Positions 11,289-20,779 of a DNA stretch of 64,000 bases are shown here, piece after piece. The stretch covers positions 558,001 through 622,000 of the forward strand of contig JAGTXO010000015.1 of assembly GCA_019448385.1 (NCBI GenBank), given 5' to 3'. A program made the position numbers and the translations under genes. This DNA comes from Diacronema lutheri (taxonomy: Eukaryota > Haptophyta > Pavlovophyceae > Pavlovales > Pavlovaceae). A model generated the notes under the pieces. It had not been told where the DNA came from and did no database searches. It saw only the letters and a program-made list of their open reading frames with translations. How positions within the stretch are numbered: position 1 is the stretch's first letter; every line of letters starts with the position of its first letter.

Positions 11289-11558
11289 GCGTGTGTGGGT
11301 GTCCGCCCATGACGCGTCCTGCCACGTCCTTGCCGTCCCGGCCGTTCCCGCTGCCGGCGTGCACAGGGTCGACGCCCTGATTTCGGCCTGATGTTGCGTG
11401 CGCCCTTTCGCTCGCTCCGTTTGTCCAGCCTCGGCCCCGTGCGCGCCCCTCCTGCTGACCCGCCTGTAAGCGTCGTTAGTATATGTTGGTACGAATCCGA
11501 GGAACGCACGTACACGGGTCGAGTCCGTACAAGAGACCGTGCAGCAGTCCGGGCCCAG

Positions 11559-12437
11559 TCAATATGCAGATGCTGCCAGCGTCTCGAGCGTCCTCTTGAG
11601 CGCCTCGTACGCGCCAAAATAAACGGCGCCGCTCAGCGCCGCCAGCACGACGCGCTCGGTGCTCCCCGCCCACCAGAGCTGCACAACGTTTTGCGCCGTC
11701 GTACGCCGCAGCAGCTCGCGCACGCGGCTCGTGCCGCTGTCGGCGTGTGCACAGGCCTGCTCGAGTGTCTTCGCGACGTCGAGCGGCTGCGTGGCGAGCG
11801 CGGCGACGCCACTGGCGACAAAACCGCACGCCGTGTCCGCCCACGCCGAAGCAGCGAGCAGCTCGTGGTTGTGCAGCACGTCGAAGAGGAGGAAGCGCAA
11901 AAAGTCAAATGGGATCGACCGGCAGAGAGTCTGCCAGTACCCGCTGTACAGCGCGCCAAGACCCTCCTCGCGGCGCATGCGCTCAAGCGTGTCGGCAAAG
12001 CTTGCCGCCGTGCCACCGTCGGCCACCTGCAGGCGCGTCTTCACAACCTCGCCCGGCGTGCGCACCGTCCAAAAGACGAACGACGCGACCGCGCCAGACA
12101 CGCCGCTGTTCACGTGCTGCGACTGCAAGACGTCGGCGATGTAGAGGTAGAGGGCGCCAGCGGGGACGCCGACGACGAGCGATGGCCCAAGGCCGCTGTA
12201 CAGGTTTGCGAACATCGGCCCCCGGCGCTTGGCGCCGTCCGTGTCGGCGCGGCGCGCGGTCTCCAGCTGCCGTCTGTTCTTCACGGTCTCGATCGGGTGG
12301 ATCAGGACGTCTCGCAGGACCTTGGACCCGGCGCCGGCGACGAGGCCGACTGGCAGACCCAGGACGGTGCCAGGTGGTGCGCTCCCCGCGCCGGCGCCGA
12401 CCTGCGCCGCGAGAAGGAGGACGGCTGCGCTCCTCAT
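11559..12437 (-). CDS. Mitochondrial-carrier family (SLC25) transporter
   Basis: Six-helix solute carrier of 292 aa, intronless. The three carrier signatures are present, one per repeat: HPIETVKNR, TPGEVVKTRLQ and QPLDVAKT. The third resembles S-adenosylmethionine carriers, and the substrate could be SAM, but this is not settled. The start chosen is the ATG at 12437 giving MRSAAVLLLAAQVGAGAGSA, a hydrophobic leader with an A-x-A-like end. Most mitochondrial carriers lack such a presequence. In secondary-plastid algae it would fit an ER signal leading to a plastid membrane. RPS26 starts 112 bp away on the opposite strand. Confidence 0.82.
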   Translation of the reverse strand: MRSAAVLLLAAQVGAGAGSAPPGTVLGLPVGLVAGAGSKVLRDVLIHPIETVKNRRQLETARRADTDGAKRRGPMFANLYSGLGPSLVVGVPAGALYLYIADVLQSQHVNSGVSGAVASFVFWTVRTPGEVVKTRLQVADGGTAASFADTLERMRREEGLGALYSGYWQTLCRSIPFDFLRFLLFDVLHNHELLAASAWADTACGFVASGVAALATQPLDVAKTLEQACAHADSGTSRVRELLRRTTAQNVVQLWWAGSTERVVLAALSGAVYFGAYEALKRTLETLAASAY

Positions 12438-12549
12438 TCGCTCGTCGTCCTCATGACGTCCATAGAAAATTCGCGCGGTCGGTTCAACCGTATACTGTAC
12501 TGGTGCCGGACTCCCGGACTTCGCCACGCGCCACGCGCAAGCAGCAGCC

Positions 12550-12999
12550 ATGACCGTGAAGCGCCGCAACCACGGGCGCAACAAGCACGGCCGCGGCCAC
12601 GTGAAGCGCGTGCGCTGCGTGTCGACGGGGAAGGCGATCCCCAAGGACAAGGCAGTTAAGCGCTTCATCGTGCGCAACATCGTCGAGACCTCGGCGCTGC
12701 GCGACATGAAGGAGGCGAGCTGCATCGAGGGTGCGGGCGCGGGGCGGAGGGGCCGAGCGCTTGCGTGCCGTGCCGCGTGCGCGGCCGCCGACCGCTCTTC
12801 GCGCTGACGACAAATGCGCGCGCGCGCAATCGCTCATCTCCGCGCACGCCCGCGCGCAGGCTACCAGCTCCCCAAGATTTACATCAAGAACTACTACTGC
12901 ATCGAGGCAGCCATCCATCAGCGCGTTGTGCGCGTGCGCAGCCGCGAGGCGCGCAGGATCCGCGAGCCGCCCGTGCGGCCGCGCCCACCGCGCCAGTAG
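12550..12999 (+). CDS. RPS26: 40S ribosomal protein S26 (2 exons)
   Basis: Small-subunit ribosomal protein near the mRNA exit channel. Exons 12550-12730 and 12860-12999 give 106 aa, slightly shorter than the usual 115. Sequence blocks are diagnostic: the N-terminal [19 protein letters not shown], then [10 protein letters not shown]. After the intron come [11 protein letters not shown] and the family signature [20 protein letters not shown], followed by a short basic tail. The intron starts GTGCGG and ends CGCGCGCAG. The zinc ligands of S26 are represented by the Cys residues in VRC, ASC and YYC. The upstream spacer of 112 bp is shared with the SLC25 gene. Confidence 0.95.
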
Positions 13000-13750
13000 G
13001 GCGCTAGGGGCGAAGGCTTTGGCCTGAACGATTCGCTTCGCTTCGTCTGGTGGCTTGCTGGGCGACTTCGCTGCGGCCTCGGGTGGCTCGCGTGAGGCGT
13101 GCGCACGCACGTGAGGGCTCGACAGCCTTCCGGCTGTGTCGGCGGAGCGGGGACTCAGCGCGAGCCCAGCTCCTTCCACAGCGGCGGCTGGCATACGACG
13201 GGCGGTTGGACGCAGGGCACGTGAGCTCAGCCCGACGCAGAGGCTGCGGAGGATTGGCCCTCCGTCAAGATGCACGCCGCGCCCAGAGACGGCAGCCTGT
13301 GGCTGTCCACGGACAATTTGAGTTGTGGACTGCGGAGTCGGTGAGGGTCGTGCCCTTGTGAATGTGCGCACTGGCAGGCGGCAGCCCTGCCGTCGTCCAA
13401 ATTTTCACATTCCAGTCGCCGGCGCCCGCCGTGGCGCGGCACGTCGCGCAACTCGGGCGCGCACGGGCGTGACTGAGATGTTCTGATCTCTCGCCGCCCA
13501 GGAGGACGGCGGATCCAGCGGACGAGCGGCAAGCGTGCGGACCCGCCGCCGCCGCCCCGCGCGGCCTACGCGCTACGCGACGCTGGCGGGTGTGTGCCCT
13601 CGACCTGCACGCATAGTCGCACACGCCACCGGTCGTGCGCGCTGGGCGTCAAGCGGCGGTCGCGAGCATCTCCGGGCCACGCGTTGCTGGACCGTGTGCC
13701 TGCGCTCGCCCCGTCGGCGCTCGCTCCGAGCGGCCCGAGCGCGAAGGGCA
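13000..13750. other. Intergenic region between RPS26 and CK2 alpha
   Basis: About 750 bp, the longest non-repetitive gap in the window, lying between two convergent 3' ends. Several open frames exist on both strands, but none is convincing. A minus-strand frame contains GDWNVKIWTTAG, which resembles a fragment of one WD40 blade, but nothing around it extends the match. No tRNA, rRNA or repeat was recognised. Confidence 0.4.
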
Positions 13751-15600
13751 TCACGGCGCCGCGGGCGTTTGTTCACCCGCTGTGCTGCCCGCAGCTGGCG
13801 CGCTTTTCCGCGCGCCCGCGCCCGCGCCCGCGTCGCCGCTCGAATCCGCCGTGGAGGGCCGTGCGCTCGCACCCGCGCCGCCGTTGGCCGCCGCCTTGCT
13901 GCCGCCATGGGGCCCGTCCGCCGCCGCCTGCTCTGCCGCCTGGCGTACTGCAGCCTCAGCTTCCCTGACGGGAGCAAAGTAGGCGAGATCCATCGCCTCG
14001 CGCGCCGTTATCCGCTGCTGGTGGTCGTATCGAAGGAGCTTGTCCAAAAAGTCGATCGCGTCCGGCGTGACGAGGTGCTGGTTGTCTGCAGTCACGAACT
14101 TTTGCCATGGCCGCCGGACATGCCTGCCGAGGATGCCGTCAAAGTGGGGGTCGAGCTCGAGCGAGTACTTGTCGAGGTAGTCGAACAGCTCGTTGGTGCC
14201 GAGCACCTTTGCGATCTTGACGAGCTGGTCGTAATTGTCGTGCCCGTGGAAGAAGGGCTCCTTGCGGAAGATCTGACGGCGGGCGGACGGAAGGTGCGCG
14301 AGCGCGGCTCGGTGAGCGCGAGGGCGCGGCCGGTGGGACGCGTGCTTGGGCGGTCCGGAAGAGGTCCGGAGTCTGACGGGAGAGCCCGGAGTCTTGGCGC
14401 GCGCATGCGCTTCCGATGGTCGCCGCCCGCCGCAGGCCACGCGCCCAAGCCAGCCGACGGCGCGGCGCACGCCGCGCAATCGCCTCGAGCCGCCGAAAAT
14501 CAAATGAGCCTAAGCGAGCACAGGGAGAGCGCAGCGCGCAGCGCACGCCACGGGCCCCCGGGCCCTCGTGCCGCGCACACCATCCCGGCAAACATGCACC
14601 CGAGCGACCACATGTCCAGCGCGTAGTCGTAGTCCTGCAGGTCGATCAGCAGCTCGGGCCCCTTGAAGTAGCGCGAGGCGACGCGCACGTTGTACTCGCG
14701 CTCGGGGTGGTAAAACTCGGCGAGACCCCAGTCGATCAGCCGCAGTTCGCGCTTCTGCGCAATGCGGCGCGCGGCGAATGGCGCGGTCGCATGGCGGCAC
14801 GCGGTCGCATGGCGGCACGCGGTGGCGCGCGCGCGCGCGCGCACGCGTGTGAGCGCGCTGCCGCGCCGTCCGCCGCGCGCCGCGCTGAGCCGCTCCGACC
14901 GGCCCGGCCGTGCGTCGTGCCCGCCCGCCCAAGCCACGGCACGGTGGAGGCTGGGCATGCGGCGTGGCCCGATTCGCCCCACCTCGTGGTCGATCATGAC
15001 GTTGTGCGGCTTGACGTCGCGGTGCATGATCCCGTTCGAGTGGCAAAAGTCGAGCGCCTTGAGCAGCTCGAAGATGTAGTAGCGCACGTCGTACTCCTTG
15101 AGCGACGGGTAAAGCAGTTTGAAGTCGGTGTTGTTCACGTACTCGAAGATGAGGGATGGCGTCTTCGACTGCGGGTCACGTACGACGTCGAGAAGGCGGA
15201 TGATGTTCGTGCCGCCCTTGAGGTTCTGCAGGATCTTGATCTCGCGCTTGATCTTCTTCTTCTTGACTGGCTTGAGGATCTTGATCACGCACCGGCTGTT
15301 GTCGCGCACGCACACGCCCTCGAAGACCTCGCTGTACTTGCCGCGGCCGACCTTGCGCACGATCTCGTAATCGTCTTGCTCGCTGCGCGTGCCGCGGCAC
15401 GCGGGGCGCGCCCTGGCGCGGTCAGCGACCGCGCTGGTGCGCGCCAGGCGCGCGCGGCGCGCGCGCGCGCGCTCAACGCGCCGCGGGGCGCGGCCCGCGG
15501 AGCGCGCCACGCACCCCCACGTGACCTTGAGGGACTCGTAGTCCCAGTACTCCTGGGGGCGCTGGTTGTTCACCTCCGCGTACACGCGACTCCTCGACAT
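13751..15600 (-). CDS. CSNK2A1: Casein kinase 2 catalytic subunit alpha (4 exons)
   Basis: Constitutive acidophilic Ser/Thr kinase. Exons 15600-15515, 15382-14983, 14754-14581 and 14272-13751 give 393 aa with consistent phases. CK2 hallmarks are near-identical to plant and animal forms: [20 protein letters not shown] (P-loop), [19 protein letters not shown] (basic patch), [13 protein letters not shown] (catalytic loop), [10 protein letters not shown] (the CK2-specific DWG), RYFKGPELL, and [10 protein letters not shown] near the C-lobe end. After LAYFAPV there is a tail of roughly 65 residues rich in Ala, Gly and Ser, longer than in most orthologues and probably disordered. All introns are GT-AG (donors GTGCGT, GTGGGG, GTGTGC). 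The start is the ATG giving [11 protein letters not shown], aligned with other CK2 alpha N-termini. Confidence 0.96.
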
Positions 15601-15725
15601 GCACGCCGCCCGTGGCGCCGCGCCGAGCGAGCGAACGCTGTCCCTCGCGGCGGACCCGCTGCCCGCGCCGAAGGGGTTCGATGGGTGCCACCCACCGAAC
15701 AGCGCGAAAAAGGGGGTGAAGAAAT

Positions 15726-16835
15726 ATGGCGACCGATGTCGGGCGCTCCAGGACATCCGGAGCGCCCTGGTTGTGCCTCACGCTCAAGGCGGGGACGGGG
15801 CTCTCGGCCGACGAGGTGGCGGCCCAGCTCTCCAACACGAGCTCGGGCGCGCTCGACGCCCGCGCGAGCGTCCTGTCGTCGCTCGACGGCCGAGAGTCGC
15901 GTCGCGTGCACGGCACCCCCGGCGGCGACATGGGCGAGGTCCTGCTCGCCCTGTCGGTCATCGACGACATGACGGGTGCGTAGCTGGCGCGCCTCGCCCA
16001 GCCAACGCGCCGTGCGCGCCCGCCACGTCCGCTTGACCACCCGCGCCCTGTGTTGGCCGCGCAGGCGGCGCGTACCTGACAACGGAGCATCGCGTCCTCT
16101 CCGTGATCGAGGCAGTTTCCAGGATGAAGGGCGCGCTGTACATGTGCGCGCTCGACGCTCGCGGCGCGCGGCGCTCGCGGCGCGGGTCGCGCGCCATCGC
16201 TCGCTTCGAGCGTCACTCGCGGGCAATGCGCGTGAGACGCGCACCGGCGCCGCGCGCGCGGCAGGTGCACCGACGCGCGGGCGGTCGAGCGCCTCGAGGG
16301 CGCGCTCGTCGATCGTGGCTTCAAGATGGACGAGTCGGACGCGCACCCGCCCGACATGGACGACGATTTGATCGACGCGCTCGTCTTGCCCGAGCACGTG
16401 GGCTGCCGTCATCTGCGCTCGATCCTCGAGAACCCCGCCGCGTACGGCGTGCGCGTGCACTTGTGTAGGTGGGCGATCACGAGCTTTCTCCGCCTGCTGT
16501 GGACGCCCGCGCATTCGCACCGCATGCAGCTCGTGATCCACATGGGCGACGCGGCCGAGCGCGCTGTCGTGATCGTGCAGACAGAGCACCTCGTCGCGCC
16601 TTGCTTTGACGTCCAGACGGTCGTCCTTCACCCTGCCGTCGTCCAACTTGAGCGAGAGCGCCTCGCCAATTGGCTGAGCACTCTTCTCGCGCGCGACCCT
16701 GCGTCCGCACCGTTCGGCGTCGAGGCGGCGCCCCTCCTCGCCGCCGTGAACGCGCGCGGCCGGACGCAGCTCGAGCTCGCTCTCGATGCGATCGGAGGTG
16801 GGCTGCCCGTCATCTCGGCGCGCACGGACGGCTCG
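15726..16835 (+). CDS. Unassigned N-terminal region, in frame with the downstream GST-peroxiredoxin
   Basis: Exons 15726-15975, 16065-16143 and 16265 onward encode about 300 residues I cannot place in a family. Splicing phases agree, and GT-AG borders are GTGCGT and GTGCGC. Conserved-looking blocks are [57 protein letters not shown] (a Cys/His element that could bind metal), SFLRLLW and [19 protein letters not shown]. No stop codon separates this frame from the GST that follows, so either it is the N-terminal third of a 772-aa fusion or its true end is hidden by an intron I did not find. The ATG lies 125 bp from the CK2 alpha start, on the opposite strand. Coordinates end where the GST domain begins. 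Confidence 0.5.
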
Positions 16836-18526
16836 ATGGTAATGCTTTTTGCCGCGCCTACCTCGTCCTCCTCGCTCGGCCCGCTCATGCTCGCGCGCGA
16901 GTGCCGCGTGCTGCGCGACCTCACGCCCGTGGCCCTCTCGGACGGCGAGCACCGCTCCTCCTCGTTCCGCGAGATGAACCCGTTCGCCAAGGTGCCGACG
17001 CTCCGCTCAGCGGACGGCGTTTCGCTTGGCGAGTCGGCGGCCATCCTGCGATTCCTGGCGACGCGCTACGGGCCGCGCCACCTGTACCCCGCCGGAGTCG
17101 ACCCTGCGCACTGCGCGCGCATCGATTTCGCCATCGATTCGTTCAGCAATGAGGGCTGCCTGCACGGGCACACCGCCGTGGTTTCCCCTCTCCTCGGCTT
17201 CGCCGCCAAGCCCGACGACCAACACGCCGCGAACGGGCGGTACGCGCGCGCGCTCGAGCAGTGGGCCGCGAGCTTCCTCTCGGGCACGCGCTTCGTGGGC
17301 GGCGAGCAGCCGACGATCGCCGACTTCAAGGTGGCCCCCTTCTTCTACGCGGCGGCGCACAGCGCGGTCGCCGAGCTGGCCGGCTTTGCGTGCCCCGCTC
17401 GCATCTCGCAGTTTGCCGCCGACTTTGCCGCGCACGTGCCGTCCGCTGCCTTCCTTGTCGCGCACTCGAGCGGGCGCGCGATCGGCGAGATGCTTGCAGC
17501 CGCGCTGCGGGCCGCGCCGCCCACAGCCGCACCGCCCACAGCCGCGAGCGGCACGGCCGCGCGCAACGCGAATGCAAAGTCTGACGTCGCCAGCGCGGCC
17601 GCGCCGGCGGGCCTGCCACTCGGCAGTGTCGTGCCCGACTTTGTCGCCGAGAGCACACATGGCCGCATTCGCTTCCACGAGTACATCGCCGGCTCGTGGA
17701 GTGCGCTCTTCTCGCACCCGGACGACTTTGCGCCGGTGGGCACAACCGAGCTCGGATCTGTGCGCACCGCACCGCACCGCACCGCCGCGAGCGCTTCGGC
17801 GCGCACAGCGCGGCGCCAACTCGCTGAGCGCCTTGCGCGCCCCCCCCCCCCCCCCCCCCTTGCCATCGCGCCCCCCCCCCCCCCCCCCTTGCCATCGCGC
17901 GTCCTCAGCTTGCACAGCTGCAGCCTCAATTTCGCCGGCGCGGCGTCAAGGTGATCGCTCTGGCGTGCAGCGACATCAGCTCGCACGAGCGCTGGTGCGT
18001 CGACGTGCTCGCCGTCGCAAAGGTGCAGAACGACCGTGGCTTCCCCTACCCAATCCTAGCCGATGCGAGCCGGCAGATTGCCACGCAGCTTGGCATGATC
18101 GAGCCGATCACTTGCCGCGCCGTGTTTGTCTTTGCGCCCGACATGACGCTCAAGCTCTCGCTCATGTACCCGGTCTCATGCGGTGCGCACACCCCCCCCT
18201 CCTCCCCCCCCCCCCCCCCCCCCCCCCCCGCCCTCCTTCCCGCCTGTCACCCCGGCGCAGTGGCCTCAGTGGGAGGTTGCACTCGCGTGCGCGGTGCCCG
18301 CACAGGGCTCAATTTTGGCGAGCTGCTGCGCGCGATCGACTCGCTGCAGATGACGGCGCAATACAAGGTGGCAACGCCGGCCAACTGGATCCCCGGGAAA
18401 AGCGTGATGGTGTTGCCGAGCGTCTCTGACGATGAGGCGCGCGCAAACTTGCCCAAAGGCTTTGCGCACCAGCCCGTGCCATCGGGCAGGCGGTACATGC
18501 GAGTCACGCCAGACCCAACCGTGTGA
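16836..18526 (+). CDS. GST-Prx6 type peroxiredoxin fusion lacking the peroxidatic cysteine
   Basis: Exons from 16836 (or earlier, if fused upstream) to 17759, then 17909-18182 and 18306-18526. From the ATG at 16836 the product is 472 aa. Residues 1-210 are a glutathione S-transferase: thioredoxin-like MVMLFAAPTSSSSLGPLML, then NPFAKVPTL and GESAAILRFL, then an alpha-helical half with FVGGEQPTIADF. After an Ala/Thr-rich linker, residues about 265-472 are a 1-Cys peroxiredoxin: LGSVVPDFVAESTHGRIRFH, RRGVKVIALACSDISSHERW, YPILADASRQIATQLGMI, YKVATPANWIPGK, VMVLPSVSDDEA. The catalytic loop reads FSHPDDFAPVGTTELG, with GGC (Gly302, 17739-17741) where the family has the peroxidatic Cys. In Prx6 enzymes glutathione and a GST reduce this very cysteine, which makes both the fusion and the loss notable. 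Both C-terminal introns carry poly-C tracts. Confidence 0.85.
17838..17890 (+). repeat. Duplicated poly-C minisatellite unit in the peroxiredoxin intron
   Basis: Within the intron 17760-17908, a run of about 20 C followed by TTGCCATCGCG occurs twice in tandem, just upstream of the CCTCAG acceptor. It resembles an expanded polypyrimidine tract. The following intron (18183-18305) also carries a long C run around 18206-18230. Tract lengths may be affected by sequencing. Confidence 0.6.
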
Positions 18527-18553
18527 GGCCCCCGCCCCCAGACGTCGGCACCG

Positions 18554-19528
18554 TCACCGAATGTCCTCCGGGTTCCAGCAAAAGTGCGTCCCATCGCCGA
18601 TGGCGTCCAGTCGCGCGAGCTCTCGCCACACGTCCGCCCGGCCGAGCGCATCGGCGAGCCCGGCCGCGTTGTCGGCCACGCGCCGCGCTGACCTCGAGCG
18701 CGGAATCACCGAGACGCCCTGCCGCATGGCCCAGAGCAGCAGCACCTGCGCCTCGTCGAGCGCAAGCGCGCGCGCCGCGCCGCGCAGCGCGGGGTGGCCC
18801 CAGAGAGCGGCCGAGCCTTGTCCGAGCGAGCTGTAGGCCTGCACGTGGATGCGTCGCTCGGCGCAAAAGGCGCGAAGCTCGGTCTGCGGGAGCAAAGGGT
18901 GCAGCTCCACCTGGTTGACGAGAGGCAGCGTGTGCACACCCACGGCGGCCTCGAGCTCGCGCAGGTGCCTCACCTCGAAGTTCGAGACACCGATGCACTG
19001 GAGCGTGCCCGCGGCGTACAACTCCTGCAGGGCGAGCCAGCTGCCCAGGCGGAGCCGCGCGTGCTCGGGCGAATCGGGCGGCAGCCTCGAGCCGCCGGGC
19101 CAGTGGAGGAGCACCGAGATGCCCTCGGCACAGCCGCGCAGCTCTTCCACACACCGGAGCGCGCACACGCGCGCCTTCTCGTACCCCTGCTCGGCTGGAG
19201 GGATCTTGGTTTGCACCCACGCGAGGCCGCCGCACGCCCGCGGCCGGTCACGGAGGGCGAGCGCGAGCGCGTGGTGGCTGTGCTTGTACGATACGGCAGT
19301 GTCGACCAGGCCGTAGCCCGCGCTCAGCGACGCCTCGACTGTGCGTGCGTGCGGGCAAGGGTGCAGGGCATGCGTGAGCGCCTGGGCGGGCGGGCGCGCG
19401 GGAGTTGGCGGCCGCGCGGGGGTGAGCGGCGCACCGACGGCCGGGATCTCCGCCGGAGTCAAGCGGTACGTACCCAGGCCAAGCAGGGGCCATGGCGCGC
19501 CGCTCCTGAGGGCGAGATCGAGCACCAT
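18554..19528 (-). CDS. Aldo-keto reductase (2 exons)
   Basis: NADPH-dependent carbonyl reductase of the AKR superfamily. Exons 19528-19435 and 19338-18554 give 292 aa. The catalytic tetrad is visible: Asp and Tyr in LVDTAVSYKHS, Lys in WVQTKIPP and His in SVLLHWPGG. Also present are the family blocks IGVSNFEVRHL and NQVELHPLLPQ and the cofactor-binding SVIPRSRSARRVADN. The intron donor GTGCGC and phase were chosen so that EIPAV joins VEASLSAGYGLVDTA. The substrate cannot be inferred. The stop codon lies 27 bp from that of the convergent GST-peroxiredoxin. An antisense or longer 5' extension exists but has no AKR-like content. Confidence 0.9.
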   Translation of the reverse strand: MVLDLALRSGAPWPLLGLGTYRLTPAEIPAVGAPLTPARPPTPARPPAQALTHALHPCPHARTVEASLSAGYGLVDTAVSYKHSHHALALALRDRPRACGGLAWVQTKIPPAEQGYEKARVCALRCVEELRGCAEGISVLLHWPGGSRLPPDSPEHARLRLGSWLALQELYAAGTLQCIGVSNFEVRHLRELEAAVGVHTLPLVNQVELHPLLPQTELRAFCAERRIHVQAYSSLGQGSAALWGHPALRGAARALALDEAQVLLLWAMRQGVSVIPRSRSARRVADNAAGLADALGRADVWRELARLDAIGDGTHFCWNPEDIR

Positions 19529-19769
19529 TGGTTCACTGTTTTGGCGCCATCCTCCAAGCTGACTCTGGACTGTCATCCATGGGCGCGGCGACAGACATTG
19601 AGACAGCGTGCGCACGCCGCCGCAGCCGGAGCCTTGAGCCCGGCTTGCAGCGCAGGGCGAACGCACCGGCGCGCAGCTTGCACGCACTCTCTCGGCGCCT
19701 GCGCGCGTGGCCAGACTGCCGCACGCTGACCCAACTTCGAGACTCGAACTGCATCTCACGGTCACAGGC

Positions 19770-20714
19770 TCACACGCCGCCGCGCGTGTGGAACGCATGC
19801 GTCACCGGCGCCTGCTCAGGGAAGGCCTTGCGCGTCGCGCTCACCGCGTTGATCGCGAGGAGCGCAAGGCGCGCAGTGTCCGCCACCTCGCGCGGCAACG
19901 CCGTTGTCGTCGCAGTGAGCGCAAGCCACTCGTCGATCGCGCCCTTCAACGCCTTGCTGCTCGCGCTGCCGACGCGGATCGCGCGCTCGTTGCACGCCTC
20001 AGCGAGCGTTGCGCGCGGGAGTGCTTCGAGGCGGGTGACGCGCAGCGCCGCGTCGCCCTGCTCGAGGTTGCGCAGCTTCCCGCGGATCGCCTTCATGTGC
20101 AGGAAGCGCGGGAAGATGCGCTGCGGGCCGGCGAGCCCCTTGCTCGCGCAGTGGACGATCGGGAGCGGCAGATCCTTCAGCGGCATGCCGCCGCGCGAGA
20201 GCAGCGCGAAGGCTTTGGCCTTGGAGCCGCAGCTCAACGCCTCAATGGCCATGTCTGCGGGAAGCTTTCCAGCGTCCGCCTTTTGCAGCAACTCGAGGAG
20301 CGCCGCCTTGCGCACGTTCGCATCGGCCTCGAGCCTCGCCGCCGCTGCCGCGCTCGTCTCAAACGTCGATGGCAGGAGGCTTGGTACGAAGATGGTGACG
20401 AGCGGCGTGGACCACTTGATCACGGACGCCATCCAGATCAGCTGGAACACCTTGCCCCGGTCGATCGTGCCGCGCGTGAGGTGGAAGTGGTCCGCAAAGT
20501 TGATGGCGGCGCCCGCCTTGATGTCGGTGCGGATCGCCCGAGCCACCTTGAAGTTGGTCCAGAGCTGGCCCGTCGAACGGCTGAACTCCTGGAGCGCGCT
20601 CAGTCCCACTTTCCTCGGCCTGGCCGGCGCGTCCGCGACTGCCGCGGACGCGCTGGCCACACCGAGCGCCGCCAGCACCGTGACGACGCGGGCGCCGCGC
20701 GACGTGCCGCGCAT
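19770..20714 (-). CDS. LETM1-like ribosome-binding-domain protein
   Basis: Intronless, 314 aa. The central membrane segment and its flank match the LETM1 family: NFADHFHLTRGTIDRGKV, then WMASVIKWSTPLVTIFVPSL and LPSTF. The C-terminal part keeps the LETM1 ribosome-binding-like pattern (RNLEQGDAALRVTRLEALPR, ATLAEACNERAIR, IDEWLAL). LETM1 proteins act in mitochondrial inner-membrane K+/H+ or Ca2+/H+ exchange and ribosome tethering. The N-terminus MRGTSRGARVVTVLAALGVA is hydrophobic with an A-x-A-like site, so secretory or plastid routing is also possible. The ATG at 20714 was chosen because the longer frame begins with GTG. VMS1 starts 65 bp away on the plus strand. Confidence 0.75.
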   Translation of the reverse strand: MRGTSRGARVVTVLAALGVASASAAVADAPARPRKVGLSALQEFSRSTGQLWTNFKVARAIRTDIKAGAAINFADHFHLTRGTIDRGKVFQLIWMASVIKWSTPLVTIFVPSLLPSTFETSAAAAARLEADANVRKAALLELLQKADAGKLPADMAIEALSCGSKAKAFALLSRGGMPLKDLPLPIVHCASKGLAGPQRIFPRFLHMKAIRGKLRNLEQGDAALRVTRLEALPRATLAEACNERAIRVGSASSKALKGAIDEWLALTATTTALPREVADTARLALLAINAVSATRKAFPEQAPVTHAFHTRGGV

Positions 20715-20779
20715 TGCTTCACGTGTCACGACTTTTGTCTTTCTTTCGTTTTGGAGCGGCGGACGCCTCGCGCGCCGCG

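Noticed and set aside
11440-11560. tRNA-like segment with GGGTCGAGTCC
   Set aside because: A T-arm-like string is present, but no acceptor stem, D-arm or anticodon arm can be paired around it.
13265-13624. Possible WD40 fragment (GDWNVKIWTTAG) on the minus strand
   Set aside because: One short match with no neighbouring blades, GH dipeptide or conserved flanks; probably chance.
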